Origin: Limisphaerales bacterium
GTDB taxonomy: Bacteria; Verrucomicrobiota; Verrucomicrobiia; Limisphaerales; UBA11358
DNA: 9,181 bases
Assembly (NCBI GenBank): GCA_003133815.1
Contig: PKZR01000206.1
Span: 5,688-14,868 of the forward strand
Direction: 5' to 3'
How positions within the stretch are numbered: the stretch's first letter is position 1; each line of letters begins with the position of its first letter. The notes beneath the pieces were generated by a model that was given only the letters and a program-made list of their open reading frames with translations, was not told the origin of the DNA and searched no databases. Of the stretch, positions 1 through 6,670 are shown piece after piece. A program made the position numbers and the translations under genes.

Positions 1-533
1 TCGTCGGCGACGAGCAACTTCGGTTCGCTCGCGAGCGCCATCGCGATCATCACGCGCTGCTGCATGCCGCCAGACATTTCGAACGGATAATTTTTGATGC
101 GCGATTCCGGCGCGGGAATGCCGACGAGTTTTAACAGGCGGATGACTTCGGCGTCGTTCGCTTTTTCCGGTTTGTGCAGCTTGAGCGATTCCTTGATCTG
201 ATTGCCGATGCGGAAAACGGGATTCAACGACGCGCCCGGGTCTTGAAAAACATAACTCACCACGCCGCCGCGGATCTGTTGCAGTTCGCGCGCGGACATT
301 TTTAACGTGTCCTGGCCGTTCAGCAAAATTTCTCCGCCGACGTAATTTGCCGGGGGCGACGCCACGAGCCGCGCGATGGAAAGCGCAGTCACCGTTTTGC
401 CGCAGCCGCTTTCACCGACGAGGCAGACGGTTTCGCCCGTGCCGATGGTGAACGACACGCCGTCCACGGCGCGCAGCGCCTCGGCATTTTTGCCGAAGTC
501 CATTTTCAGGTTTTTGATTTCGAGCAGGTTCAT
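1..533 (-). CDS. Peptide-type ABC transporter ATP-binding protein (DppD/OppD type), 3' end outside the window
   Basis: This is the ATPase subunit of a peptide-family importer, which hydrolyses ATP on the cytoplasmic face of the permease pair. I read 177 codons from ATG at 531-533. Visible motifs are Walker A GESGCGKT (residues 40-47), the Q-loop in VFQDP (Gln97), the ABC signature in MSGGMQQR (153-160, Met in place of the usual Leu) and the start of Walker B, LLVAD (173-177). The catalytic Glu, H-loop and the C-terminal oligopeptide-transporter extension lie beyond position 1. The start overlaps the stop of the upstream permease gene as ATGA, which suggests translational coupling, and no Shine-Dalgarno sequence is seen before it. 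A DppF-type partner ATPase may follow outside the window. The ABC ATPase assignment is near certain. The peptide substrate class is inferred from the neighbours and the ligand is unknown. Confidence 0.93.
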   Translation of the reverse strand, partial: MNLLEIKNLKMDFGKNAEALRAVDGVSFTIGTGETVCLVGESGCGKTVTALSIARLVASPPANYVGGEILLNGQDTLKMSARELQQIRGGVVSYVFQDPGASLNPVFRIGNQIKESLKLHKPEKANDAEVIRLLKLVGIPAPESRIKNYPFEMSGGMQQRVMIAMALASEPKLLVAD

Positions 534-1615
534 AACGACTTCGTGTCCGCCGCGTCTCTTAATCCATCGCCGAGAAAGTTGAAAGCCAGAACGGTGATGA
601 AAATCGCCGCGCTCGGCGCGAGCAGCCACGGATAATTTTGCAGGTATTGAACGTCTTCCGCCGCCGTGAGCATGTTGCCCCAGCTCGCCTGCGGTTCCTG
701 GATGCCGACGCCGAGAAAACTCAACACGACTTCGCCAAGAATATAATATGGCACGCTCAACGTCGCCGCGACGATGACATAGGACAAAGTGTTCGGCAAA
801 ATGTGGCGCACAATAATTTTGAAATTCGACTGGCCGAGTGCTCGCGCGGCAAGGACGAATTGCTGTTCACGCAGTGACAGGGTCATGCCGCGAATGACGC
901 GTGCCATGCCCGCCCAACCGATGCAGCTCAAGATGATGATGATCATCGCATAAACCTGCGACGAACTCATGCCCGGCGGAAACGTCGCGCGCAGCGAAAT
1001 GATTAAATACAGCGCAGGAATGGACATAATGAGTTCGCAGAACCGCATGATGACAGTGTCGGTTGCGCCGGCAAAATAGCCGGAAATACCGCCGATGATG
1101 AGGCCGAGGGTGAACGACAGAAAAATTCCTACTACGCCGATGGAAAGTGAAATTTGAGAGCCATAAAGCAGCCGCGAAAAAATGTCGCGCCCGAATTGGT
1201 CCGTGCCGAAAAGATAAACCGGATGATTGTCGTCGCTGCCGAACAGATGGATTGAAGCGGGAATGAAACCGAACAATGGATATTTGTCACCGTGAACAAA
1301 GAAATGAACTGGCTGTATATCGTCGGGAACTTCGCGATATACAAAATCGCCGGGTAATTGTTCATAGCGCGGTACGACAAGACGGAAGCCAGACAGTTTC
1401 GGCCAAATGGGGGGGTGAAAATAACGGTCGCGATCCATTCGTTCGTAATGATATGGCGCGACAAATCCAGCGAACAGTGCGACAAGATAAAGCACTATCA
1501 AAATCACGCCGCCGACCATCGCTATGCGCCGGCGTTTCAATCGCCGCCAGAAAATCTGCCATGGCGAGCGCGCGATTTGAGCTTCGACGTTTAGAGTTGG
1601 CGCGGCGGTTTCCAT
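530..1615 (-). CDS. Peptide-type ABC transporter permease, DppC/OppC type (361 aa)
   Basis: This is the second inner-membrane permease subunit of the importer. An N-terminal cytoplasmic stretch rich in Arg/Lys is followed by a first membrane segment at about residues 33-53. A long, presumably periplasmic loop spans about 55-155, and the conserved segment FGTDQFGRDIFSRLLYG (136-152) opens the permease core. The EAA loop that docks on the ATPase is at about 256-275 (AARALGQSNF...RHILPN). A further conserved stretch, VLSFLGVGIQEPQASWGNML, follows at about 297-316. At 361 residues it is longer than the common ~300-residue DppC, and the extra length lies mostly in the first periplasmic loop, a pattern known for some OppC-type proteins. 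It starts 3 bp after the stop of the B permease and ends in an ATGA overlap with the ATPase gene, so the three genes are almost certainly one operon. No Shine-Dalgarno sequence precedes the ATG. Confidence 0.95.
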   Translation of the reverse strand: METAAPTLNVEAQIARSPWQIFWRRLKRRRIAMVGGVILIVLYLVALFAGFVAPYHYERMDRDRYFHPPIWPKLSGFRLVVPRYEQLPGDFVYREVPDDIQPVHFFVHGDKYPLFGFIPASIHLFGSDDNHPVYLFGTDQFGRDIFSRLLYGSQISLSIGVVGIFLSFTLGLIIGGISGYFAGATDTVIMRFCELIMSIPALYLIISLRATFPPGMSSSQVYAMIIIILSCIGWAGMARVIRGMTLSLREQQFVLAARALGQSNFKIIVRHILPNTLSYVIVAATLSVPYYILGEVVLSFLGVGIQEPQASWGNMLTAAEDVQYLQNYPWLLAPSAAIFITVLAFNFLGDGLRDAADTKSL

Positions 1616-1618
1616 TTT

Positions 1619-2584
1619 TTATTTCAAACGGATGCGCGGATCGCTCCAAGCGAGCAAAATGTCGGCAATGAAATTTCCGATGACCAAAAGCGCCGTCGCC
1701 ATGACGACGCAATCCACAACGAGATAGGAATCTTTCGCGAAAAACGCCTCCATCGTCAGACGGCCGAGGCCGGGCCACGCCATGATGTTTTCCACGATGA
1801 ACGCGCCACTTAACAGCGCGGCGAGCGAGTAACCAAAAATCGTGAGCAGCGGATTGATGGCATTGCGGAGCGCGTGTTTATAAATTACCCAGCCTTCGCC
1901 GAGGCCGCGGGCGCGGGCGGCAGTGACGTATTCGGCACGTAGAGTTTCGAGCAGGTTGGAACGCATCTGGCGCATGATTCCGGCCATGTCGGACGCGGCG
2001 AGAACAAGCGCGGGGAGTATCAGGTGATGCGCGAAATCCCAGAACTGCTGCAGCGGCGACATCAGATCGTGATCAGGACTTTGCGCGCCACCGATGGGAA
2101 ACCAGCCGGTTGATGCAGCGAACCACAGCGCGAGCAGCGACAACAAAATATCGGACACTGATAATCCTGCGAACGAAATCAGTGAGCAGGTGCGGTCAAT
2201 CCACGAATCTTTTTTCACCGCCGCCCAGATCCCAAGTGGGATTGCAATGCCCCATGCAATAATCATCGCAAAAAACGAAAGCAGAAATGTGTTCCAAAGC
2301 CGTGCAAAGATGAGCGAGGTGGCGGGGATTTTGTAGGCCATTGAGTAGCCGAAGTCGCCGTGCAAGATGCTTTTGAACCAGAAAAAATATTGGACGTACC
2401 ACGGACGATCGAGATGGAACTGCGCCTTGAGTTTCGCGATCGTTTCCGGCGAGATTTGAGGGTTTTGTTGGAGGGTGGTGAAGTAATCGCCGGGCGCCAG
2501 CGACATGAGTAAAAAAGTGAGCAGCGAGACTCCGATCAACAGCGGAATCATGTGCAGCAGGCGTTTGAAAATAAATTGCCACAT
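1619..2584 (-). CDS. Peptide-type ABC transporter permease, DppB/OppB type (321 aa)
   Basis: This is the first inner-membrane permease subunit and the first gene of the importer operon. It begins MWQFIFKRLLHMIPLLIGVS, the standard DppB opening in which the first membrane helix (about 8-30) ends in LAPGD. The EAA loop is at about 220-247 (VTAARARGLGE...HALRNAINPLL), FIVENIMAWPGLGRL follows at 262-276, and the C-terminus is DPRIRLK. The 321-residue length is normal for DppB. The reading frame stays open upstream to 2779, but that extension has no family resemblance and would overlap the start of the divergent binding-protein gene, so I placed the start at 2584. No Shine-Dalgarno sequence is visible. 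Expression is presumably coordinated with the divergent binding-protein gene across the 94-bp intergenic region. Confidence 0.95.
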   Translation of the reverse strand: MWQFIFKRLLHMIPLLIGVSLLTFLLMSLAPGDYFTTLQQNPQISPETIAKLKAQFHLDRPWYVQYFFWFKSILHGDFGYSMAYKIPATSLIFARLWNTFLLSFFAMIIAWGIAIPLGIWAAVKKDSWIDRTCSLISFAGLSVSDILLSLLALWFAASTGWFPIGGAQSPDHDLMSPLQQFWDFAHHLILPALVLAASDMAGIMRQMRSNLLETLRAEYVTAARARGLGEGWVIYKHALRNAINPLLTIFGYSLAALLSGAFIVENIMAWPGLGRLTMEAFFAKDSYLVVDCVVMATALLVIGNFIADILLAWSDPRIRLK

Positions 2585-2678
2585 CGCAATAACTTTTAGA
2601 AACGTGGCAAAAAAGAACTGTGCTTGCGAGTGAAAAGGACGCTTTCGGCGCGGGAAGCAAAGTGCTAATGTGTCACGC
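2585..2678. promoter_or_regulatory. Divergent intergenic region between the permease operon and the binding-protein gene
   Basis: This 94-bp stretch separates two oppositely transcribed parts of one transporter, so promoters for both directions should lie here. On the plus strand, TAATGT at 2666-2671 fits a TANNNT -10 box and lies 7 nt before the chosen ATG at 2679. A possible -35 (TTTCGG, 2643-2648) is 17 bp further upstream but is a poor match. On the minus strand I could not settle on a -10. No inverted repeat long enough to suggest an operator is seen. The regulatory role is inferred from gene arrangement. Confidence 0.4.
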
Positions 2679-4472
2679 ATGAAAAAATTTGTTATCGGCA
2701 TGGCGGTTTTGGAGGTGGCGATTTTTTGCTTTTGCGGCTGCGGAAAAAAGTCTGAAACCGGTTCGTCGCATAACTCCATGGCGAATTATCCGCTGCCCAA
2801 TCCGCCGCTACTGGCGAATTGCAGCCCCGGCATCCCGGGCGGGCGGCTGGTCGTCGCCACGTTCGGCGAACCGAAGACGTTCAATCCGATCACGGCCAAT
2901 GAGAACTCGTCGCAGGAGATTTACCGGTTCCTTTTCGCTTCGTTGCTGGGCGACGACCCGGTTACGCAGCAGGTCGAGGCGGGACTGGCGGATTCTTGGA
3001 CAAATTTGCCTGACGGCAAGACGTGGACTTTTCATCTGCGAAAAAACCTGCGTTGGAGCGATGGCGCGCCGATCACGGCGGACGATGTGGTGTTCACGTG
3101 CAACGATTTGATTTATAACACCAACTTTAATCCTGTCATGGCGGACCAGGTGCGCGTGGACGGAAAAAATTTCACGGTGACAAAGGTTGACGATTTGACG
3201 GTTCAAGTCGTGACGCCGGAAATTTACGCGCCATTTTTGGAGGCGTTTGGCGCGGGCGTGCCGATCATGCCGAAGCACATTTTGGAAAAATCGGTCGCGG
3301 ACGGAACTTTCACCTCGGCATACGGCGCCGACTGGAAGCCAGAACAACTTGTGGGCAGCGGACCATTTATCATCAAAGAATATAAGCCGGCGCAATACAC
3401 CTTGATGGAGCGCAATCCATATTTCTTTGAGGTGGACAGCAATGGCCAGCGCCTGCCGTATTTTGATAACATCATTTACACCGTCGTGCCGGACTGGAAC
3501 GCGATGTCACTGCGAATGCTGCATGGCGAAAGCGACGTGGATGACTTTGTGAAGCCGGATGAATACGACACATTCAAGGCAGCTGAAGCGGACGGAAAAG
3601 TCAAACTGATTGAACCGGGCATCGGATTGGAAGTCGCCTATTTTGTCTTCAATGAAAATACCAACTCGAATCCCAAGACCGGAAAGCCTTATGTTGACCC
3701 GAAAAAATTAAAATGGTTCCGCAACACGAAATTCCGACAGGCTTGTGCGTATGCGCTTGACCGCGACTCGATCATCAAGGCGATTTACTCTGGGCGATCC
3801 GCGCCAAATTACGGCTTCGTGACAGCCGGCAACAAAAAATGGTTCAATCCGAACACGCCGAAATATCCGCACGACTTGGACAAGGCTCTTGCGCTGCTGA
3901 AGGAAATCGGGATTGAAAAACGCAACGGCGATGACTTTGCGACCGACGCCGACGGAAATAAAATCGAATTTGTCCTGAACACAAACACCGGCAACGGTCC
4001 GCGCGAAAAAACTGCCCTGCTCATCGCGTCCGATCTGCAAAAGCTCGGTTTCAGCGTCATCTTCCAGCCGATCGAATTCAACACCCTGATTGACCGGCTG
4101 GACAACAGCTACGATTACGACTGCGTGCTGATGGTTGAAGGTGGCAGCGCCGACCCGGCTTTTTCAATGAACGTTTTGCAATCCGGCGGCTTCACACACG
4201 AATGGTTTCCGCGCCAGAAATCGCCCTCGACGGATTGGGAGGCGCGAATTGACCAGTTGATGGATGCGCAGCTCAAGACGCTAGACTATGCCGAGCGCAA
4301 AAAAGATTACGACGAAGTGCAGGAAATCATCGGCGAACAACAGCCGATGGTTTTCACCGTCGTGCCCGTTTATTACGCCGCCGCTCGGACGGACATCGGC
4401 AATTTGCGTCCTACACCGCTGGACGGATTCCGGGTGACGTGGAACGCCGAGGAGCTTTATTTCAAGAAATAA
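2679..4472 (+). CDS. Family 5 extracellular solute-binding lipoprotein of the peptide ABC importer (597 aa)
   Basis: This is the periplasmic ligand receptor of the importer, probably membrane-anchored by lipid. The N-terminus MKKFVIGMAV...CFCGCGKK looks like a lipoprotein signal. Cys21 is the likely lipidated residue, with F-C-G before it, so the lipobox is relaxed, and Glu12 sits inside the hydrophobic core. A linker rich in Asn and Pro follows to about residue 53. The family 5 domain (SBP_bac_5) then begins at GGRLVVATFGEPKTFNP (54-70) and contains the typical AGLADSWTNLPDGKTWTFHL (101-120) and WSDGAPITADDVVFT (126-140). The C-terminal part retains the usual late motifs, such as SADPAFSMNVLQSGG. 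A GTG at 2670 would add three residues. I preferred ATG at 2679 because MKK begins a normal signal peptide. The ligand cannot be read from the sequence; oligopeptides are the default inference. The gene diverges from permeases B and C and converges on the protease gene. Confidence 0.93.
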   Translation: MKKFVIGMAVLEVAIFCFCGCGKKSETGSSHNSMANYPLPNPPLLANCSPGIPGGRLVVATFGEPKTFNPITANENSSQEIYRFLFASLLGDDPVTQQVEAGLADSWTNLPDGKTWTFHLRKNLRWSDGAPITADDVVFTCNDLIYNTNFNPVMADQVRVDGKNFTVTKVDDLTVQVVTPEIYAPFLEAFGAGVPIMPKHILEKSVADGTFTSAYGADWKPEQLVGSGPFIIKEYKPAQYTLMERNPYFFEVDSNGQRLPYFDNIIYTVVPDWNAMSLRMLHGESDVDDFVKPDEYDTFKAAEADGKVKLIEPGIGLEVAYFVFNENTNSNPKTGKPYVDPKKLKWFRNTKFRQACAYALDRDSIIKAIYSGRSAPNYGFVTAGNKKWFNPNTPKYPHDLDKALALLKEIGIEKRNGDDFATDADGNKIEFVLNTNTGNGPREKTALLIASDLQKLGFSVIFQPIEFNTLIDRLDNSYDYDCVLMVEGGSADPAFSMNVLQSGGFTHEWFPRQKSPSTDWEARIDQLMDAQLKTLDYAERKKDYDEVQEIIGEQQPMVFTVVPVYYAAARTDIGNLRPTPLDGFRVTWNAEELYFKK

Positions 4473-4473
4473 A
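4456..4473. terminator. AT-rich perfect inverted repeat at a convergent gene junction, possible weak terminator
   Basis: TTTATTTC (4456-4463) and GAAATAAA (4466-4473) are perfect reverse complements separated by AA. The arm contains the TAA stop of the binding-protein gene, and the opposing protease stop begins at 4479. The stem is A/T-rich and no clean T-run follows on either strand, so it is not a canonical intrinsic terminator. Its position between two converging genes suggests a role in 3'-end formation. Confidence 0.3.
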
Positions 4474-4478
4474 AGGCG

Positions 4479-5123
4479 TCACGAAAGGCCAAAAATTGTT
4501 CCTAGCAAAAGGAGTGTTCCGCCCACCGCGGACGAAATCACTTCTTGCACGAAAGGAATTTGGATTACGACGATGACGATGATGAAACCGAAGCGAGCAA
4601 AGTTTGCATAAGCTTCCCAGCTCATGCCGGTCACAACGCGCAGAATGTGAGAGCCATCCAGCGGCGGAATTGGGATCAAATTAAAAAAGCACAGCAGCAG
4701 GCTTAACTGTGCCGCCTGGATGCACAACTCCGCGACAGAAACTGAATGAAAAATCAGGCCGACGCGCGCGAATGCAACAAGAGCAACTGCCAGAATTAGA
4801 TTCATCCCCGGCCCGGCCATCGTTACAAGAATGTCGTCCAGATTTTTGTTCCGCAAATTGTATGGATTCACCGGCACTGGCTTCGCATAACCAATGGCAA
4901 AACGGGTGAAGCCCGATGGGCCAAAAATCATGAACAACGGCAGAAGCACCGTGCCTATGGGGTCAATATGGACGAGAGGGTTGAGTGATACACGGCCTTG
5001 CAGGCGAGAGGTGTCGTCGCCACATTTCATGGCCGTCCATGCATGTCCGAATTCGTGAAACGTCAACAGCGCAACTAGCATCAAATACTGAATCAATCCG
5101 TCCGCAATTATATTTGAATCCAT
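4479..5123 (-). CDS. Site-2 protease family protein, peptidase M50 (214 aa)
   Basis: This is an intramembrane zinc metalloprotease of the minimal type without a PDZ domain, about the usual 200-230 residues. The zinc-binding HExxH motif is HEFGH at residues 23-27, inside the first hydrophobic segment (about 10-30). The loop at about 42-60 includes NPLVHIDPIGT. AGPGMN at 103-108 begins a further membrane segment. The third metal ligand is expected in NLIPIPPLDGSHIL (148-161), with Asp156 in the LDG motif. Hydrophobic segments at about 55-70, 105-125, 137-152 and 177-195 complete a multi-helix membrane protein. The start follows a TAAACT box with no Shine-Dalgarno sequence. The gene stands alone on the minus strand, divergent from fabI and convergent with the binding-protein gene, so its physiological substrate cannot be inferred from context. 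Confidence 0.93.
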   Translation of the reverse strand: MDSNIIADGLIQYLMLVALLTFHEFGHAWTAMKCGDDTSRLQGRVSLNPLVHIDPIGTVLLPLFMIFGPSGFTRFAIGYAKPVPVNPYNLRNKNLDDILVTMAGPGMNLILAVALVAFARVGLIFHSVSVAELCIQAAQLSLLLCFFNLIPIPPLDGSHILRVVTGMSWEAYANFARFGFIIVIVVIQIPFVQEVISSAVGGTLLLLGTIFGLS

Positions 5124-5130
5124 TCATGCA

Positions 5131-5159
5131 AGTTTAAATTGTCTTTCGCAGTGAGTCGA
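5131..5159 (-). promoter_or_regulatory. Candidate promoter of the site-2 protease gene, possibly giving a leaderless mRNA
   Basis: Reading the minus strand, TCGACT (5159-5154) and TAAACT (5136-5131) are separated by 17 bp. Each matches four of six positions of the sigma-70 consensus boxes. Seven bases separate the -10 box from the protease ATG at 5123, so initiation at the usual distance would fall at or next to the A of ATG. There is no Shine-Dalgarno sequence. This assignment is by pattern only. Confidence 0.35.
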
Positions 5160-5171
5160 GGCAATGAATTT

Positions 5172-5188
5172 AGTCGGGACACCCGACT
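5172..5188. repeat. Perfect 7+7 bp inverted repeat in the protease/fabI divergent region
   Basis: AGTCGGG (5172-5178) and CCCGACT (5182-5188) are perfect reverse complements around the 3-base loop ACA. The repeat lies in the 159-bp region between the divergent protease and fabI starts, about 12 bp upstream of the candidate -35 of the protease gene. A related half site, AGTCGAG, occurs at 5154-5160. Neither side has a T-run, so it is not an intrinsic terminator. It could be an operator or a dispersed palindromic element. Confidence 0.5.
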
Positions 5189-5218
5189 CGCAGAGTAAAT
5201 TCTGGGATGGAATTTCCT

Positions 5219-5246
5219 TTGCGTAACAAGTCAAAACGATTAAACA
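5219..5246 (+). promoter_or_regulatory. Weak candidate promoter of fabI
   Basis: TTGCGT (5219-5224) and TAAACA (5241-5246) are 16 bp apart and would place a transcript start about 30 nt before the fabI ATG. Each matches only three of six consensus positions, so this is a tentative call. The octamer AAACATTC overlaps the -10 and recurs 17 bp downstream (see the separate direct-repeat entry). Confidence 0.2.
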
Positions 5247-5266
5247 TTCGCGCGGTTCAAACATTC
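5242..5266 (+). repeat. Direct repeat AAACATTC upstream of fabI
   Basis: AAACATTC occurs at 5242-5249 and again at 5259-5266, a 17-bp centre-to-centre spacing, just upstream of the fabI start at 5283. The second copy runs into a small ATTC-AAC-GAAT palindrome (5263-5273). This could be a regulator-binding arrangement, but two copies of an octamer in A/T-rich intergenic DNA may also be chance. Confidence 0.3.
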
Positions 5267-5282
5267 AACGAATTACGCACTT

Positions 5283-6053
5283 ATGCCACTACTCGACGGA
5301 AAAACAGGAATTGTCTTCGGCGTTGCCAACAAACGCTCCATCGCATGGGCCATAGCACAGGCATGGGCGCGTGAAGGGGCGAAACTCGCGTTCACGTTTC
5401 AGGGCGAGCGCGTGAAGGAAAATGTCGAGGAACTGGCCGGAACTTTTGGAGCGGACACTTTGATCCTGCCTTGCGATGTTACGAAGGATGCCGAAATCGC
5501 CAATGTCTTCAAAACCATCGGCGAAAGATTTGGAAAATTAAACCTGCTGTTGCACTCCGTCGCGTTCGCCCCAAAGGACGCACTCGAAGGCAGGTTTGTG
5601 GATACGAGTCGCGAGGCTTTCCGCATTGCGCACGACGTGAGCGCGTATTCGCTCGTCGCATTGTCACGCGCCGCCGAACCGCTGATGACCGACGGCGGCA
5701 GCATCGTTGCGATGAGCTATTACGGCGCGGAAAAAGTCGTGCCGCACTATAATGTCATGGGAGTGGCCAAGGCCGCGCTTGAGGCAAGCACGCGTTATCT
5801 GGCGAATGATCTCGGTCCAAAAAAAATCCGTGTCAACTGCATCAGCGCGGGTCCGGTCAACACGCTCGCTGCGCGCGGCATTTCAGGTTTCATGGAAATG
5901 CTCAAGCATTATGAAGAACACGCGCCGCTGAAACGGAATGTCACTCCGGACGAACTTGGTGCTACGGGGGCTTTTCTTGCAAGTGACGGCGCGGCGGCCA
6001 TAACAGGACAGGTGCTTTACGTGGATTGCGGTTATCAAATCATGGGGATGTGA
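5283..6053 (+). CDS. fabI: Enoyl-[acyl-carrier-protein] reductase FabI (256 aa)
   Basis: This enzyme reduces trans-2-enoyl-ACP to acyl-ACP with NAD(P)H, the last step of each fatty acid elongation cycle, in the cytoplasm. It is a short-chain dehydrogenase-like protein of normal FabI length. The nucleotide-binding start is GIVFGVANKRSIAWAIA (9-25), with the GVANxxSIA form typical of FabI rather than the TGxxxGIG form of FabG. The active-site tyrosines and lysine are Tyr146 (in MSYYGAE), Tyr156 and Lys163 (YNVMGVAK), the FabI YxxxxxxK pattern. ISAGPVNTLAARGI (187-200) is the conserved stretch near the substrate-binding helix. HSVAFAPKD (91-99) has Ala at the position of Gly93 of the E. coli enzyme, as in Bacillus-type FabI, so it is not by itself a sign of triclosan resistance. 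The gene is monocistronic in appearance, divergent from the protease and convergent with the flavin protein. Confidence 0.96.
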   Translation: MPLLDGKTGIVFGVANKRSIAWAIAQAWAREGAKLAFTFQGERVKENVEELAGTFGADTLILPCDVTKDAEIANVFKTIGERFGKLNLLLHSVAFAPKDALEGRFVDTSREAFRIAHDVSAYSLVALSRAAEPLMTDGGSIVAMSYYGAEKVVPHYNVMGVAKAALEASTRYLANDLGPKKIRVNCISAGPVNTLAARGISGFMEMLKHYEEHAPLKRNVTPDELGATGAFLASDGAAAITGQVLYVDCGYQIMGM

Positions 6054-6069
6054 CCGGATTTTAATCCGG
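6054..6069. terminator. Perfect inverted repeat between fabI and the flavin protein gene, possible bidirectional terminator
   Basis: CCGGATT (6054-6060) and AATCCGG (6063-6069) are perfect reverse complements separated by TT. The structure begins directly after the fabI TGA and contains the TAA stop of the opposing gene. The stem is G/C-rich at its base, but no T-run follows on either strand. A role in 3'-end formation for the two convergent genes is plausible and unproven. Confidence 0.4.
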
Positions 6070-6663
6070 CCGCTTCATTTCAAAGCGTTCGCCGGTTTTG
6101 CAATACCAATGCGGCGAAGCCATCCGTCCGATGGTAAGAAGTTTTTCCGTACGCACCCGTTTCTTTTCCGCGTCAAACAGTTCATCGCGCAGGTGAATGC
6201 GCTTTATCAGCCCGATAACAACGCGGTTGCTGCCGATTTGCAACGTGCCCCACTCGACGCATTCCAGACTCGCCGGCGATTCGGCGATGCGCGGCGGTTT
6301 TACAACGGACGACGGCGCGGCAGTCAAGCCGGCGCGGGTTAGTTCGCTTTCACCGAATGGCAGGGACGCGGCGCATTGGTTCATGGCTTCGGCAACGGAT
6401 TCGTCCACAAGGTTTACCACAAATTCATGCATGGCTCTGATGTTGAGTGCGGTGTCCTTGGGTGTGCCATTGTCGCGGTCGCCAGGCGCAAACGCGCAGA
6501 TCGGCGGTTTCGCGCCAAGCAAATTGAAGAAGCTGAACGGCGCGGCGTTCACCTTGCCATCGGCGCTGATGGTGGTGACGAGCGCAATCGGTCGCGGCGT
6601 GACGAGGCTGGCGAGAATTGTGTAAGCGCGGTCGGCGTAATCGGTTTCGAGATTGAGTTCCAT
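6061..6663 (-). CDS. Flavin reductase domain protein, flavoredoxin/DIM6-NTAB type FMN-binding protein (200 aa)
   Basis: This is a small cytoplasmic protein of the flavin reductase-like split-barrel family (COG1853), which binds FMN and in characterised members reduces flavin or acts as an electron carrier. The hallmark PRPIALVTTISADGKVNAAP (23-42), followed by FSFFN, is the family's N-terminal FMN-binding segment. KDTALNIRAMHEFVVNL (69-85) is the second conserved block, and FGESELTRAGLTAAPSSVVKPPRIAESP (103-130) is the third. The C-terminal half contains the expected GLIKRIHLRDEL strand. The start lies 7 bp after the rsmB stop on the same strand, so the two are probably co-transcribed, although no functional link between them is known to me. 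No Shine-Dalgarno sequence is seen. The partner and substrate are unknown; the family assignment is secure. Confidence 0.9.
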   Translation of the reverse strand: MELNLETDYADRAYTILASLVTPRPIALVTTISADGKVNAAPFSFFNLLGAKPPICAFAPGDRDNGTPKDTALNIRAMHEFVVNLVDESVAEAMNQCAASLPFGESELTRAGLTAAPSSVVKPPRIAESPASLECVEWGTLQIGSNRVVIGLIKRIHLRDELFDAEKKRVRTEKLLTIGRMASPHWYCKTGERFEMKRPD

Positions 6664-6670
6664 ATTTATT

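Noticed and set aside
1276..1778. Several open frames of 78-138 codons on both strands within the permease genes
   Set aside because: They overlap clearly recognisable permease coding sequence and are explained by codon bias; no signals or motifs support them.
2670..2681. GTG start for the binding protein, and the out-of-frame ATG at 2668
   Set aside because: The ATG at 2668 gives four codons and then a stop. The GTG adds MSR before a normal MKK signal start, with no ribosome-binding site to favour it.
2585..2779. N-terminal extension of permease B by 65 residues in the same open frame
   Set aside because: The extension shows no permease character, overlaps the divergent binding-protein start, and the internal MWQFIFKRLL is the normal family start.
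5553..5579. Ala94 of FabI as a triclosan-resistance substitution
   Set aside because: Ala at this position is normal in Bacillus-type FabI as I recall it, so it gives no evidence of resistance.
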